Assembly (NCBI RefSeq): GCF_018882335.1
Contig: NZ_JACVOS010000012.1
Location: forward strand, 1 to 64,000
Direction: 5' to 3'
Length of the DNA: 64,000 bases
From: Polynucleobacter sp. AM-25C3
Lineage (GTDB): Bacteria; Pseudomonadota; Gammaproteobacteria; Burkholderiales; Burkholderiaceae
Shown: one piece after another, positions 1 to 9,098 of the stretch
Position numbering within the stretch: the first letter of the stretch is position 1
How the letters are laid out: the number at the start of each line of letters is the position of its first letter
Program-made: the position numbers and the translations under genes
The notes under the pieces: generated by a model
What the model saw: the letters and a program-made list of their open reading frames with translations, nothing else
Told to the model about the DNA's origin: nothing
Databases searched by the model: none

Positions 1-181
1 TCAAAATGCGCTTGCAGAGCGGGTGAATGGCATATTGAAAACAGAATTTTTGTTAAATAAACCGTATGACCTAAAGCAGGCTAAACAAATGGTGAAAGAG
101 TCGATCCGTATCTACAACCAAAAGAGGTCGCATCTAAGCTTAAAATACAAAACGCCTGATGCGGTGCACCAGGCGTTTTAG
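1..181 (+). CDS. IS3-family transposase (OrfB), C-terminal end only
   Basis: Reading frame 2 from the window edge gives 59 residues ending at TAG 179-181. It contains ERVNGILKTEFL near the start and YNQKRSHLSLKYKTP near the end. This is the C-terminal end of the DDE integrase core of IS3-type OrfB, with the catalytic Glu region represented by the ALAERVNGILK segment. The 5' part lies outside the window, so neither completeness nor activity can be judged. It matters mainly as a marker that an insertion sequence borders this region. Confidence 0.9.
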   Translation, partial: QNALAERVNGILKTEFLLNKPYDLKQAKQMVKESIRIYNQKRSHLSLKYKTPDAVHQAF

Positions 182-228
182 GATCATAAAATAGATTTTT
201 AACTGTCAACCTATATTAGGACGAGTCA
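1..228 (+). mobile_element. Right end of an IS3-type insertion sequence
   Basis: The transposase stop at 181 is followed by about 45 bases ending in a sequence that reads, on the minus strand from 228, TGACTCGTCCTAATATAGG and onwards. It begins with the TGA common at IS3-family termini, and I take it as the terminal inverted repeat (about 203-228). The other end and any target duplication lie outside the window, so the boundary at 228 is inferred. Confidence 0.65.
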
Positions 229-247
229 ATTGATATCAGGTAAGGGC

Positions 248-1711
248 TTAATTCTTGAGCGGTGTACCCAACAATAAAATTTCTCTAGTCAATAGCCCGC
301 TATCGCTTTCACGCATATTCCACAGATCTAATTGGGTAGTGGGAGCATAAGGGTCTACATAGACTCCATCCTTCCTTAATTCAAAATGCAGGTGAGGGCC
401 CGTTGATCTGCCGGTTGATCCAACATAACCAATCTCAAGACCACGACGTACTTCATTGCCCACTTCTAGCTCTACGTTGTAATTACTCAAATGCGCATAG
501 TAGGTCCGGTAATTGCCTGGATGCTCAAGGATGATGAGATTACCAAAGGCGCCGCTATAACCCAGATGAACTACCTTGCCAGTGGCTACGCTAAAGATTG
601 GGGTTCCGATTGGTGCCGAATAATCGATGCCCATATGAGTGCGATATCGCTGCTTGGGAGCTGCTGCAGTTGCGACTCCATTTTTTGCTGGTGCAACTTT
701 CTTCATTGAGGCTCGCACACTACCAACACCTCGTGATATGCGTCGATAGCTAAGGGGGTTAGTCCAGAAGGTGCGCTCAATAGATTCTCCGCTGGCGGTA
801 TAAAAGGCGCCAGGAATATCGTTGCGCTCGATCCAGAATGCGCTAGAAAATACCTCTTTTGATGTGGGATCAATAATTTCTGCAGCCCAAATTTGCGCCC
901 AATGCTCTTTGTCGCCAAAGTCCACAATGAGGCGAACAATACTGTTCGTATTTTCGAGGGCGTTACTTTCTTCCGGGTAAATTTGTTTAATGACAGAATT
1001 CAATTCCCAAACTAGTTCGACGGGTAATTTATCCCCTACTTTTTTAGGATCGTAGAGCACATCACTTAGGGGCAATTCAATTTCTGTAAATCGTTTGGAT
1101 TCCTCTTTTAAGTAGTCTTGCTGAATCAAAAAACTGCCAGCCGCTGATGGAGTAAAGGTCCAGATCTCGGTCTTAGCATCTTGCAAGGGGCCATTCATGA
1201 TGCTGAGTGATTCGAATCGATTACGACTTCCAAGAGCAAGAGCGTAAGGAATGCAATTGCCCCGCATCCGATCAAAAAAGCCTTTGGTTTGGGATCTAAA
1301 AAAATCATTAAAGTTGCGATCTTCCAGGCCTAGATTGGATGGAAGACTCTCTTCGTTATAGCTACGACGTAGGCAGCCTCGTTGAACGCGGTAATCTAAG
1401 TTGCTTCCACCTGCGGCGCTGTATTCACCCTCAATTCGTTTAAATAGCTCGGGATTTAGGCTCATGCTTTTGGAGGGTTGGTTGAGCGAATTTTCCCTGA
1501 GCTTGATGCCAGATTGTTTGCTGCTTTGTATGGCAGTCTTTTGTTTGATCTGTGGCGCTTTACTGGTTTTGCTATTTTGGCTCGCAGTTTGTGCGAGTGC
1601 ACTGGGGATGAGCTCTACCCCTGGTAGTTGAATGAGGCCAACTAGCGCAAATCCAATTATTTTGATTGCCCCTTTAAAAAAGAGGGGCTGCACACAGACA
1701 TTTTTCTTCAC
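248..1711 (-). CDS. M23-family peptidoglycan endopeptidase, secreted
   Basis: About 487 residues. The C-terminal third is a clear peptidase M23 (LytM-like) domain: HMGID around residue 359 gives the first zinc His and Asp, and GPHLHFE around 438-444 gives the HxH. The N-terminal part has a basic start, a hydrophobic stretch and a plausible ALAQ signal-peptide cleavage, so the enzyme should act in the periplasm on peptidoglycan cross-links. The long middle region is not recognised. There is no ATG near the N-terminus. I chose GTG at 1711 (reads MKKN), but TTG at 1738 is possible. It stands alone next to the IS end. Confidence 0.85.
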   Translation of the reverse strand: MKKNVCVQPLFFKGAIKIIGFALVGLIQLPGVELIPSALAQTASQNSKTSKAPQIKQKTAIQSSKQSGIKLRENSLNQPSKSMSLNPELFKRIEGEYSAAGGSNLDYRVQRGCLRRSYNEESLPSNLGLEDRNFNDFFRSQTKGFFDRMRGNCIPYALALGSRNRFESLSIMNGPLQDAKTEIWTFTPSAAGSFLIQQDYLKEESKRFTEIELPLSDVLYDPKKVGDKLPVELVWELNSVIKQIYPEESNALENTNSIVRLIVDFGDKEHWAQIWAAEIIDPTSKEVFSSAFWIERNDIPGAFYTASGESIERTFWTNPLSYRRISRGVGSVRASMKKVAPAKNGVATAAAPKQRYRTHMGIDYSAPIGTPIFSVATGKVVHLGYSGAFGNLIILEHPGNYRTYYAHLSNYNVELEVGNEVRRGLEIGYVGSTGRSTGPHLHFELRKDGVYVDPYAPTTQLDLWNMRESDSGLLTREILLLGTPLKN

Positions 1712-1782
1712 AGGCCAATTATCCAATATTGTTATCAAGGATCTGGATTTTTTGGGGCGTGCCGTACCGCAATAATGTGAAT

Positions 1783-2709
1783 TTAATTCAATTCAGGTGC
1801 TATTTTTAGCACTTCAAAGGCCGCCTTGAGTCGTGTCTCATAGACTTGCTTCATCTGGGCCGCCTCTTCGGGTGACCACTCTCTGAAACCTGCCCCTTTA
1901 GCCATTCCTGTTTTTCCGGCATTTACAAGATCCATGACGCAGGGAGGTGGTGCGCTAATGTTAGAGAGAGATGGGTAAATGACTTCTGCTGCCAATGCCA
2001 TACCTTCCCAGCCGGAGATTTCTTTTTGAGTCATGGGGCCAACTGCGGCGTAGCGAAAGCCAAAGCTATAGCGCACCGCAGTATCTACGTCATCTGGCGA
2101 GGCAATACCTTCTTGCACTAAAGAAAGTGCTTCACGCATTAATGCATGCTGAATTCGGTTGGCTAAAAATCCTGGAATATCGCGCTTCACTAATACGGGT
2201 TTTTTACCATGGGCGCGATAAAGCGCGCAAATCTGCTCAGCTATCTGAGCATCAGAATTTTCACCTAAGACCACTTCCACTAAGGGAACGATGTGCGCAG
2301 GCATAAAGTAGTGGGTATTCAACATCCGATTACTTGTGGCTAATCCTTGAGCAATATCACTGATCGGAAAACCCGAGCTATTACTACCAATGGGAATGGT
2401 GGGTGGAATACGCTGATCAAGCTCGCTAAAGAGTGCTTGTTTGAGGTCTAGACGTTCAGAGATGGTTTCAATAACGAGATCAGTATTCTGCCAATCCGAC
2501 CAATCCGCTATCGTTCCGGCAAGTAGGGGAGTTCCGCCGTCTCGCCACGCAGCATTAATAGAATTAGCGCATGCTTCTACCTTAGAAAGGCTGCCCTGCG
2601 CCTTCTTGAGATCTCTACCTAGCAAAATCGTTTGAGCGCCAAAAGCCAAGAAGCCGGCGGCAATACCCACCCCCATGGTGCCTGTACCAATGACAACGAC
2701 TTTACTCAT
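1783..2709 (-). CDS. 3-hydroxyacyl-CoA dehydrogenase-like NAD-dependent enzyme (copy 1)
   Basis: 308 residues. The N-terminus carries a Rossmann fold with GTGTMG, the middle has SNSSGFPISDIA and NTHYFMPAHIVP, and the C-terminal helical domain has DIPGFLANRIQHAL. These are hallmarks of the short 3-hydroxyacyl-CoA dehydrogenase / L-gulonate 3-dehydrogenase / carnitine dehydrogenase group, which oxidise a beta-hydroxyl with NAD. The start at 2709 is chosen because GAGGG sits five bases upstream; a longer form from 2739 lacks this support. It is divergent from the enolase-family gene at 2828 and paralogous to the gene at 9099. The substrate is unknown; a hydroxy acid is inferred from context. Confidence 0.85.
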   Translation of the reverse strand: MSKVVVIGTGTMGVGIAAGFLAFGAQTILLGRDLKKAQGSLSKVEACANSINAAWRDGGTPLLAGTIADWSDWQNTDLVIETISERLDLKQALFSELDQRIPPTIPIGSNSSGFPISDIAQGLATSNRMLNTHYFMPAHIVPLVEVVLGENSDAQIAEQICALYRAHGKKPVLVKRDIPGFLANRIQHALMREALSLVQEGIASPDDVDTAVRYSFGFRYAAVGPMTQKEISGWEGMALAAEVIYPSLSNISAPPPCVMDLVNAGKTGMAKGAGFREWSPEEAAQMKQVYETRLKAAFEVLKIAPELN

Positions 2710-2827
2710 AGCGCCCTCAAATAATCGTAGATGAAGCATATTGATGATGGACTCATTATTCCTTATTTAGGAGCCGTCAGATAATGCGAATTATGGCTAC
2801 AATAATTTTTTGAATACAGGAGTTCTC

Positions 2828-3961
2828 ATGCCCATCATTGAGTCAGTATCAGTTGCTGCAGTAGCGGTGCCCCTGGATAAGGTCACATCCTTTTCCACGC
2901 GAACGGTTTCAGAGCGGCACTATTGCTTAGTCAAGGTACGTGGCAAGGATGGCAATGAGGGTATTGGTTTTTGTTATGTTGGCAGCGCGGGCGGCGATAT
3001 TGCCAAGATTGCGGTAGAGCAATTGCTAGCCCCAAAACTGATTGGTCAAAATAGCCATCGCAGCGAAGGCTTGTGGATGGAGATGTATAACGAATCCATT
3101 CTGCAGGGACGTGCTGGCGCTGTCATGCGTGGCATCTCCATCTTGGATACGGCGCTCTGGGATTTAAATGCCCATGCCGCAAAGTTGCCCCTTCACCATT
3201 ATTTAGGTTCGGTGGTGGACGACCGCGTTCCAGCCTATGCCAGCGGTGGCTACTACCTAGACGGAAAAACGCCTGCCAAGTTGGGTAAGGAGATGGAGTC
3301 TTACGTTAAACAGGGTTTTAAAGCCGTCAAAATGAAAGTAGGACGTCTTTCTCCAAGAGAAGAAGAGGCGCGGGTTAAAGCGGCTCGTAAGGCCGTAGGC
3401 GAGGATGTTCTGCTGACGCTCGATGCCAACAATGCTTGGCGCGATCTACCCACTGCCCTAGAGTACATTCGTCGCTTTGAAGCTTACAACCCATACTGGA
3501 TTGAGGAACCTTTTTCTCCGGATGCCATTGATCTGCATGCGGCTCTGGCTCGCCAGACCAAGATCAATGTGGCGACCGGTGAAATGGAAGCGGGGCGCTG
3601 GCGTTTTAGGGAGTTAATTGATGCGGGCGGTGCTGCTATCTTGCAATCGGATGCAGCAGTGTGTGGGGGTATTACTGAGTGGCGGCGTATTTCTGCTTAC
3701 GCGGATTTAAAAGGCGTGATTGTTTGCCCGCACTGGATGCATGACTTGCATGCGCCTTTGGTGGCTGCAACGCCGAATGCTCGTTTTGTTGAATTCTTCC
3801 TGGATGATCAGGTCTTGAACTTCCGTAGACTAATTAATAAGCAGCTTACCTTTAAGAATGGCGATTTGATTTTGCATCAAACGCCAGGCTTGGGTTTTGA
3901 GTTTGATGAGGCGGCGATTAAGAAATATGCTGGTAAAGCAGCATGGACAAAGATTGTCTAA
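2828..3961 (+). CDS. Mandelate racemase/muconate lactonizing enzyme family protein
   Basis: 377 residues, the usual size for the enolase superfamily. Visible features in order are a capping domain, KMKVG (KxK catalytic lysines), LDANNAW (metal Asp), WIEEP (metal Glu), VATGEME (metal Glu), LQSDAA (Asp) and CPHWMHDLH (His). The Lys plus His/Asp arrangement is that of the mandelate-racemase subgroup, which mostly dehydrates or epimerises acid sugars. ATG at 2828 is preceded by AGGAG with seven-base spacing. It lies between two hydroxyacid-type dehydrogenase loci and a TRAP importer, so I infer acid-sugar or hydroxyacid dehydration. The exact substrate cannot be read from sequence. Confidence 0.88.
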   Translation: MPIIESVSVAAVAVPLDKVTSFSTRTVSERHYCLVKVRGKDGNEGIGFCYVGSAGGDIAKIAVEQLLAPKLIGQNSHRSEGLWMEMYNESILQGRAGAVMRGISILDTALWDLNAHAAKLPLHHYLGSVVDDRVPAYASGGYYLDGKTPAKLGKEMESYVKQGFKAVKMKVGRLSPREEEARVKAARKAVGEDVLLTLDANNAWRDLPTALEYIRRFEAYNPYWIEEPFSPDAIDLHAALARQTKINVATGEMEAGRWRFRELIDAGGAAILQSDAAVCGGITEWRRISAYADLKGVIVCPHWMHDLHAPLVAATPNARFVEFFLDDQVLNFRRLINKQLTFKNGDLILHQTPGLGFEFDEAAIKKYAGKAAWTKIV

Positions 3962-3982
3962 TTTAATTCATTCATCAGTAAT

Positions 3983-4013
3983 AAAAAATCCCTCACATGA
4001 TGCGGGATTTTTT
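3983..4013 (+). terminator. Bidirectional intrinsic terminator between convergent genes
   Basis: AAAAAATCCC and GGGATTTTTT pair around an 11-base loop, giving a T-run on both strands. It sits 22 bases after the enolase-family stop and about 45 bases beyond the stop of the convergent TRAP permease gene, so it can end both transcripts. Confidence 0.85.
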
Positions 4014-4056
4014 ATGAGGATTAGAACCGGCCCCAGTCTTCAGTTATTGAAAAATC

Positions 4057-6069
4057 TCAGCTCGATCGTGGATTGAGTTTGAAGTGGGTAATCGATTGTG
4101 TGATCAGCACCAAGCCAAATCCAACGAACCCAATAATGTCTGCCTCGGTTGAGGGGTAAGCAAGCGCTACACCTGCGATCACCATGATGATGCGTTCAAA
4201 GGTTTTAGTCTTTTCAATGAACCAACCTTGGAGCCCCCCAGCCAAGCAGATGATGCCAACTACTGCCGTAAATGAAACCCAGGCTATCTGTGACCAGTCA
4301 GCTTGCTCTAGGGCGGTAGTGGAGCCCATAAGCAATAAGCTTACGCCCGACTTATCGAGTACGAACATGAATGGCACCAAGATAGCGGGGGCAACGTACT
4401 TCCAAGTCTGCAAAGTAGTCTTGTAGGGATTACCTTTGCAAATCGCTGCAGCCGCAAACGGTGAGAGCGCTGTTGGGGGCGAGACCTCAGATAGCACGGC
4501 GTAATAAAAGATGAACATGTGCGCTGCAAATTCTGGAACACCTAAATTGATCAGCGCAGGCGCGGCGATCACGGCGCAAATAATATAAGAGGCTGTGACT
4601 GGCACGGCAAGGCCTACTACCCAGACTACCAAGCCAGTAAAAATCGCGGTGAGCAAGAGTGAGCCACCCGCATATTGAATGACGATGGAGCTGAACTTCA
4701 GACCTAAGCCAGTGAGGGTAACGGTGCCAACAATCAATCCAGCGCCAGCGCAGGTGACGGCAATCGCCAGAACACCAGTAGAACCAGATGCCAGTGCTTT
4801 AGTGAGGTTCGAGTTATATAGGCCAGAGAAAATCTTCTCTTTACCTTGGAACCACTCCCAGGGAATGATGGCGGTATCACGACGCAACATGCTTGAAAGT
4901 GCCGAAACAACCGTTGCCCAGAATACTGACATGACTGGTGAAAAACCAAACATCATGAAGACCACAATTGAAATCAATGAGAAAAAGTGGAACCAATATT
5001 TTTTGGTTAACTTCCAAGCAGATTCCGCCGCTTGGAAGTGGATGTTCTTCATGCCGTATTTGCGAACATCAATTTCTACCATGACTAATAGACCAAGATA
5101 AAACAGAATGGTTGGAATGGTTGCCATCAGCAACACATCTAGGTAAGAGATTTTAAGGAAGTCCGCAATCAAGAATGCAGCTGCGCCAAGAACGGGAGGG
5201 GAGATGATTGCCCCTAGTCCACCCGCTGCCAACAAACCACCCGCTGCATTTTTCTCGTAACCTACTTTATCGAGCATGGGGGCGGCTACCGAGCCAACAG
5301 TGACGGTGGTAGCTACGCCAGAGCCTGATGGGCCACCGAGTAAGAATGATGAAAGAACAATCGTCCTACCAACACCGGAGGATTTGCCACCCATAGCGGC
5401 AAAAGAGAAATCAATAAAGAATTTACCTGCACCAGTGAACTGCAGGAAGGCGCCAAAGATAGTGAAGAGAATAATTAGGGTGGCAGATACATCCACCGCA
5501 GTACCGTAAATACCCTCAAGCGTCATATACATATAGCCGACTAGACGGTCAAGGTCATAGCCCTTGTGTGTCCATGGGGCTGGCAGGTAGTTGCCAAATA
5601 AGGCGTATAGCAAAAACAGGGAGGTAACGACAACTAAGACCATGCCATTGGTTCTTCGTACGCTCTCCAGAATGATGGCGATGAGAAAGACGCCAACCAT
5701 GACATCGGTTGAGTTCGGTGCGGTATTGCGATCAAATAGGTCGTCCCCACTACTTAAAATGTAATAGGCAACAGCTAGTGACCCCACGGCAAATAAAATA
5801 TCCCACCACATGAGGCGGTTCTTAAATCGGGCTGCAATCGGAAAGCTAAGGAAAACCAAAAATAGTACTAAGGCTACGTGGATAACACGCAGTTGCTGGG
5901 TGGGGACAATTGAGTAAGCGGCATACAAATGAAACAAGGACATGCCAACGGCAACCAAGGTGATGAACTTAGCCAAGAGACCTTTGTAGTCATTGGAGTC
6001 ACCTTCTTCTTGCTTAATGAAGGCGTCTAATTTTTCTTGTGTTTCATTATCAATTACAGCTTGCGTCAT
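4057..6069 (-). CDS. TRAP transporter permease, fused 4TM/12TM type
   Basis: 670 residues and hydrophobic throughout, with a short charged N-terminus. The length fits a fusion of the small (DctQ-like) and large (DctM-like) TRAP membrane subunits. Such fusions normally pair with TAXI-type binding proteins, and one lies directly upstream at 6166. TRAP systems are sodium- or proton-driven secondary importers of organic acids. Glycine-rich GGPSGSGVATT and SPPVLGAAAF segments match the large-subunit core. It is the last gene of a minus-strand operon that starts at 9013. Confidence 0.92.
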   Translation of the reverse strand: MTQAVIDNETQEKLDAFIKQEEGDSNDYKGLLAKFITLVAVGMSLFHLYAAYSIVPTQQLRVIHVALVLFLVFLSFPIAARFKNRLMWWDILFAVGSLAVAYYILSSGDDLFDRNTAPNSTDVMVGVFLIAIILESVRRTNGMVLVVVTSLFLLYALFGNYLPAPWTHKGYDLDRLVGYMYMTLEGIYGTAVDVSATLIILFTIFGAFLQFTGAGKFFIDFSFAAMGGKSSGVGRTIVLSSFLLGGPSGSGVATTVTVGSVAAPMLDKVGYEKNAAGGLLAAGGLGAIISPPVLGAAAFLIADFLKISYLDVLLMATIPTILFYLGLLVMVEIDVRKYGMKNIHFQAAESAWKLTKKYWFHFFSLISIVVFMMFGFSPVMSVFWATVVSALSSMLRRDTAIIPWEWFQGKEKIFSGLYNSNLTKALASGSTGVLAIAVTCAGAGLIVGTVTLTGLGLKFSSIVIQYAGGSLLLTAIFTGLVVWVVGLAVPVTASYIICAVIAAPALINLGVPEFAAHMFIFYYAVLSEVSPPTALSPFAAAAICKGNPYKTTLQTWKYVAPAILVPFMFVLDKSGVSLLLMGSTTALEQADWSQIAWVSFTAVVGIICLAGGLQGWFIEKTKTFERIIMVIAGVALAYPSTEADIIGFVGFGLVLITQSITHFKLNPRSS

Positions 6070-6165
6070 GTCTCTACCTATTTTTATATACCACTTTTTT
6101 ATTATTACAAATTCGGAGCTGCTAAAAAACTCAGGAGTGCTTTAAGGGCACTCCCGATATAGCCA

Positions 6166-7116
6166 TTAATTTACTTTGATATTTTTTTCTTTGAAATACT
6201 TTAGCGCGCCTGGATGGTATGCGATTGGTGTGGAGTTTTGTTTTTGATTCTCAAGAGTTACGTTGATATATTCCTTGTGGGTGCGAACTAACTCCAACTT
6301 ATTGTCAAATACTGCCTTCACAATCTTGTAAGCTTCATCGTCAGGCATATTGGCGTTCACTACAAGGATGTTGGCTACACCAGCCACTTTGTTGTCTTTG
6401 CCCATGCCACTGTAAGTTTCCTTTGGGATGTCGGCAGCAAAATACAGGTTGCCATACTTCTTATTCATGGCAGCTACTTCTGCAGAGTTATCCACCATCA
6501 CAATTTTCATGCCAGGACTATTAGCAAGATCAGTTACAGCCGCAGTTGGTAAACCGCCAACCCAGAAGAAGGCGTCGATTTTGCGATCTTTAACGGCGTT
6601 AACAGATTCCGCTACGCTTAGGCGCTCACGCTTCACGTCTTTGTCTTTATCAAGCCCTGCAGCCTCAAGCAAGCGAAAAGCCATTACTTCAGTTGCGCTA
6701 CCTGGGGCGCCAGTACTCACACGTTTACCCTTGAGATCCTTCATGGACTTAATGCCAGTAGAGTCCACTGTGACCACGTGCATGAGGTTTGGATACAGAA
6801 CCAAGAGTGTGCGTAAATCCACTTTCTTGTTCGCGAATTTGCCCTCACCATCTTTAGCATCTTTAGCTGCGTCGGCCATAGAGAAGCCAACGTAGGGCTT
6901 GCCTGTGCCGATGAGGTTGAGGTTATCTACTGAGCCCCCAGTCACTTCGGCAGTAGCTGACATTCCGGGTACTTTGCTAGAGAGTACTGAGGCAAGTCCA
7001 CCACCCATTGGGTAGTAAACGCCACCAGTACCGCCGGTTGCGATGGAAATGTTTTGTGCTTGTGCGGCACCGAACAGCATAGTGAGTGATACGGCAATAA
7101 CTTTAATTAGCTTCAT
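6166..7116 (-). CDS. TAXI-family TRAP transporter solute-binding protein
   Basis: 316 residues. The signal peptide has a basic MKLIK start, a hydrophobic core and AQA cleavage after about residue 20. The mature protein opens with ISIATGGTGGVYYPMGG, the signature of the TAXI subfamily. It is periplasmic and delivers ligand to the fused TRAP permease encoded 96 bases downstream. The DapA-like gene lies 28 bases upstream, so uptake and metabolism are probably co-transcribed. Ligands of TAXI proteins are poorly known (glutamate or dicarboxylates in some cases), so none is assigned. Confidence 0.93.
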   Translation of the reverse strand: MKLIKVIAVSLTMLFGAAQAQNISIATGGTGGVYYPMGGGLASVLSSKVPGMSATAEVTGGSVDNLNLIGTGKPYVGFSMADAAKDAKDGEGKFANKKVDLRTLLVLYPNLMHVVTVDSTGIKSMKDLKGKRVSTGAPGSATEVMAFRLLEAAGLDKDKDVKRERLSVAESVNAVKDRKIDAFFWVGGLPTAAVTDLANSPGMKIVMVDNSAEVAAMNKKYGNLYFAADIPKETYSGMGKDNKVAGVANILVVNANMPDDEAYKIVKAVFDNKLELVRTHKEYINVTLENQKQNSTPIAYHPGALKYFKEKNIKVN

Positions 7117-7144
7117 TTTTGTCTCCTGTTATGCGTTTGTTTAA

Positions 7145-8071
7145 TTAAAGACCTGGCATGCTGAAATTCATTTTTTCTAATTCGCTCAGCAATTTCGCTT
7201 GCTGGTCTGCGCTCAGTTGCATGAGTGGTGGGCGTACTCGTAGCCACTCAGAATCTTTACTGTAATGCGCAACTGCAGTTTTCATACCGGCAATCATTTG
7301 ATATTGAGCAAAAATTGAGCGTACTTGATCTAAGGATTCTTGGCGTTGATCTGCGTCAGATTCCCTCCAATGGGCGGCTAATTCAGCGATAGCCCTAGGG
7401 TTTACGTTAGCAGTTGCTGAGATACAACCAACTCCGCCTGCACGTAAGGCCCGCATTAAGAACACTTCGCTACCAGCGTAAACGCGAAAACCAGATGGCG
7501 CCAATAATTTAATGACAGATTCCGTATATGACCAATCTCCAGAGCTATCCTTCATACCAACAACAGTCTTTGGATATTCTTTAGCAAGGCGCTCTAGCAA
7601 TGAAAGACTCAGGTTAATTTTGGTAACGGGTGGAATGTTGTAAATATAAACTTGCAATGCTGCGTCACCCACCTTTTGAATCACTTCTGAGAAGTAGGCA
7701 AAGAGGCCATCATCTGTGACGTCTTTGTAATAGAAGGGCGGAAGCATCAACACGCCAGCACATTGATGTTGAACCGCATGGCGCGTCATATTAACAGTGG
7801 CATCAATCGACGTAGCACCCGTGCCAGGCATCATGTGTGCTGGGTTTAAGCCGCCTTCAATCAAGGACGTGAGCGTCCCCATTTTTTGCGGGGCAGACAT
7901 CGAGTTTGCTTCTGAGTTTGTTCCGAAGATGGCTTGGCCAACACCATTGGCTTCGAGCCACTGACATTGCTTTAGTAATTTTTGAGCATCTGGGCTGCCA
8001 TCTTCTTTAAATGGAGTTAATACCGGTGAGAGCACTGCTGGCAGTGTGGACGGGTGTAGGGAAATGGTCAT
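7145..8071 (-). CDS. Dihydrodipicolinate synthase-family (class I) lyase/aldolase
   Basis: 308 residues, a DapA/N-acetylneuraminate-lyase TIM barrel. The Schiff-base lysine is in VGMKDSSGD (K174) and the activating tyrosine in YIYNIPP (Y144). The substrate-carboxylate loop is GTNSE rather than the GTTGE typical of lysine-pathway DapA, which argues for a catabolic 2-keto-acid aldolase or dehydratase rather than DapA itself. It sits 12 bases after the hydroxyacid dehydrogenase gene and upstream of the TAXI-TRAP genes. Cleavage or dehydration of a keto-deoxy acid made by the enolase-family enzyme is inferred. Confidence 0.9.
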   Translation of the reverse strand: MTISLHPSTLPAVLSPVLTPFKEDGSPDAQKLLKQCQWLEANGVGQAIFGTNSEANSMSAPQKMGTLTSLIEGGLNPAHMMPGTGATSIDATVNMTRHAVQHQCAGVLMLPPFYYKDVTDDGLFAYFSEVIQKVGDAALQVYIYNIPPVTKINLSLSLLERLAKEYPKTVVGMKDSSGDWSYTESVIKLLAPSGFRVYAGSEVFLMRALRAGGVGCISATANVNPRAIAELAAHWRESDADQRQESLDQVRSIFAQYQMIAGMKTAVAHYSKDSEWLRVRPPLMQLSADQQAKLLSELEKMNFSMPGL

Positions 8072-8083
8072 GCTTGCTCCGGT

Positions 8084-9013
8084 TTAATTTTTAATTTCGG
8101 TCAGAAGTGACTGTTGATTGTAAAAAGCTTCTAAATTATCTATTGCTAAGTTTGTCATCAATTGACGCGTTTCCGAAGTTGCGCTTCCAATATGCGGTGT
8201 TAATAAGACATTATCAATATTTAAGAAATCGGCGTTCGGATTTGGTTCATTTTCAAATACATCGAGTGCCGCACCAGCGATCTTTTTTTGTTGCAGCGCA
8301 ACTAAAAGTGCCGCTTCATCTACTACGCTACCGCGGGCAATATTAATGAGATAGCCCTTGGGTCCTAAAGCATCCAATACTTCAGCGTTGATCATCTTGT
8401 CTGTCTCTGGGCTGGCGGGGCAGGCAAGAAAAAGAATGTCACATTCCTTTGCCAATGCCTTGATATCGGGGTAATAGTCGTAAGGAACATCCTTACGCGC
8501 GGGCCCGGTATAGGCAATTTTGACTTTGAAAGGTTCTAGGCGCTTAGCAAGATCTTGGCCAATGCGACCCATTCCTGCGATACCGACTTGTTTGCCAGCG
8601 AGAGTCGTGGTGACTGTAAACAAACCCTTGGACCAAGCTGAACTTTTAACAAATTCGTGCGCCTGCGGAATGCGACGCAATAAACCAAATAGCATACCAA
8701 TTGCTAGTTCACAAACTGCGTCATTGAGAACGCCTGGAGTATTACTGGCCTTGATCCCCTTGGCCTTGAGGTAGTCCAATGGGAGGTTGTCGTAACCTAC
8801 GCCACAAGTTGCGACCATCTTCACCATGGGGAGCTTCTCAAGTAATTGGATGGGTAGTTGGGTATTTGAGCGAATCAAAATACTCTCGTAAGAACCGGGC
8901 GGTAGATTGGTGTTGAGGTCGGCAAGGCGAACTGGAGTAATGCGCTGGTCAATGACCGTTTGCATTACCTCAGGAAATTGGCCGACCTGCAGTACCGAAT
9001 TGACTGGGATCAT
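8084..9013 (-). CDS. D-isomer-specific 2-hydroxyacid dehydrogenase
   Basis: 309 residues with the standard two-domain fold. NAD(P) binding is shown by GMGRIG (about 148-152). The catalytic residues are R227 in NIARGS, E256 in the FENEP segment and H274 in LTPHIGS. Family members reduce glyoxylate, hydroxypyruvate or other 2-keto acids. It is the first gene of a minus-strand operon with the DapA-like enzyme and TAXI-TRAP importer, and is divergent from the dehydrogenase gene at 9099, so the 85-base gap between them probably holds both promoters. Glyoxylate or hydroxypyruvate reductase activity is plausible but not proven. Confidence 0.92.
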   Translation of the reverse strand: MIPVNSVLQVGQFPEVMQTVIDQRITPVRLADLNTNLPPGSYESILIRSNTQLPIQLLEKLPMVKMVATCGVGYDNLPLDYLKAKGIKASNTPGVLNDAVCELAIGMLFGLLRRIPQAHEFVKSSAWSKGLFTVTTTLAGKQVGIAGMGRIGQDLAKRLEPFKVKIAYTGPARKDVPYDYYPDIKALAKECDILFLACPASPETDKMINAEVLDALGPKGYLINIARGSVVDEAALLVALQQKKIAGAALDVFENEPNPNADFLNIDNVLLTPHIGSATSETRQLMTNLAIDNLEAFYNQQSLLTEIKN

Positions 9014-9098
9014 GTCTCACTTACTTTTTTATTGGAATAATGAAATCATTGTAAGAGGATTTGTAATCCTTATCTTGCCACCGAAGGAGAAGTTAAAA

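Noticed and set aside
8907-9098. N-terminal extension of the dehydrogenase starting at 9099
   Set aside because: It overlaps the divergent hydroxyacid dehydrogenase gene, lacks conserved residues, and the ATG at 9099 has a good Shine-Dalgarno sequence.
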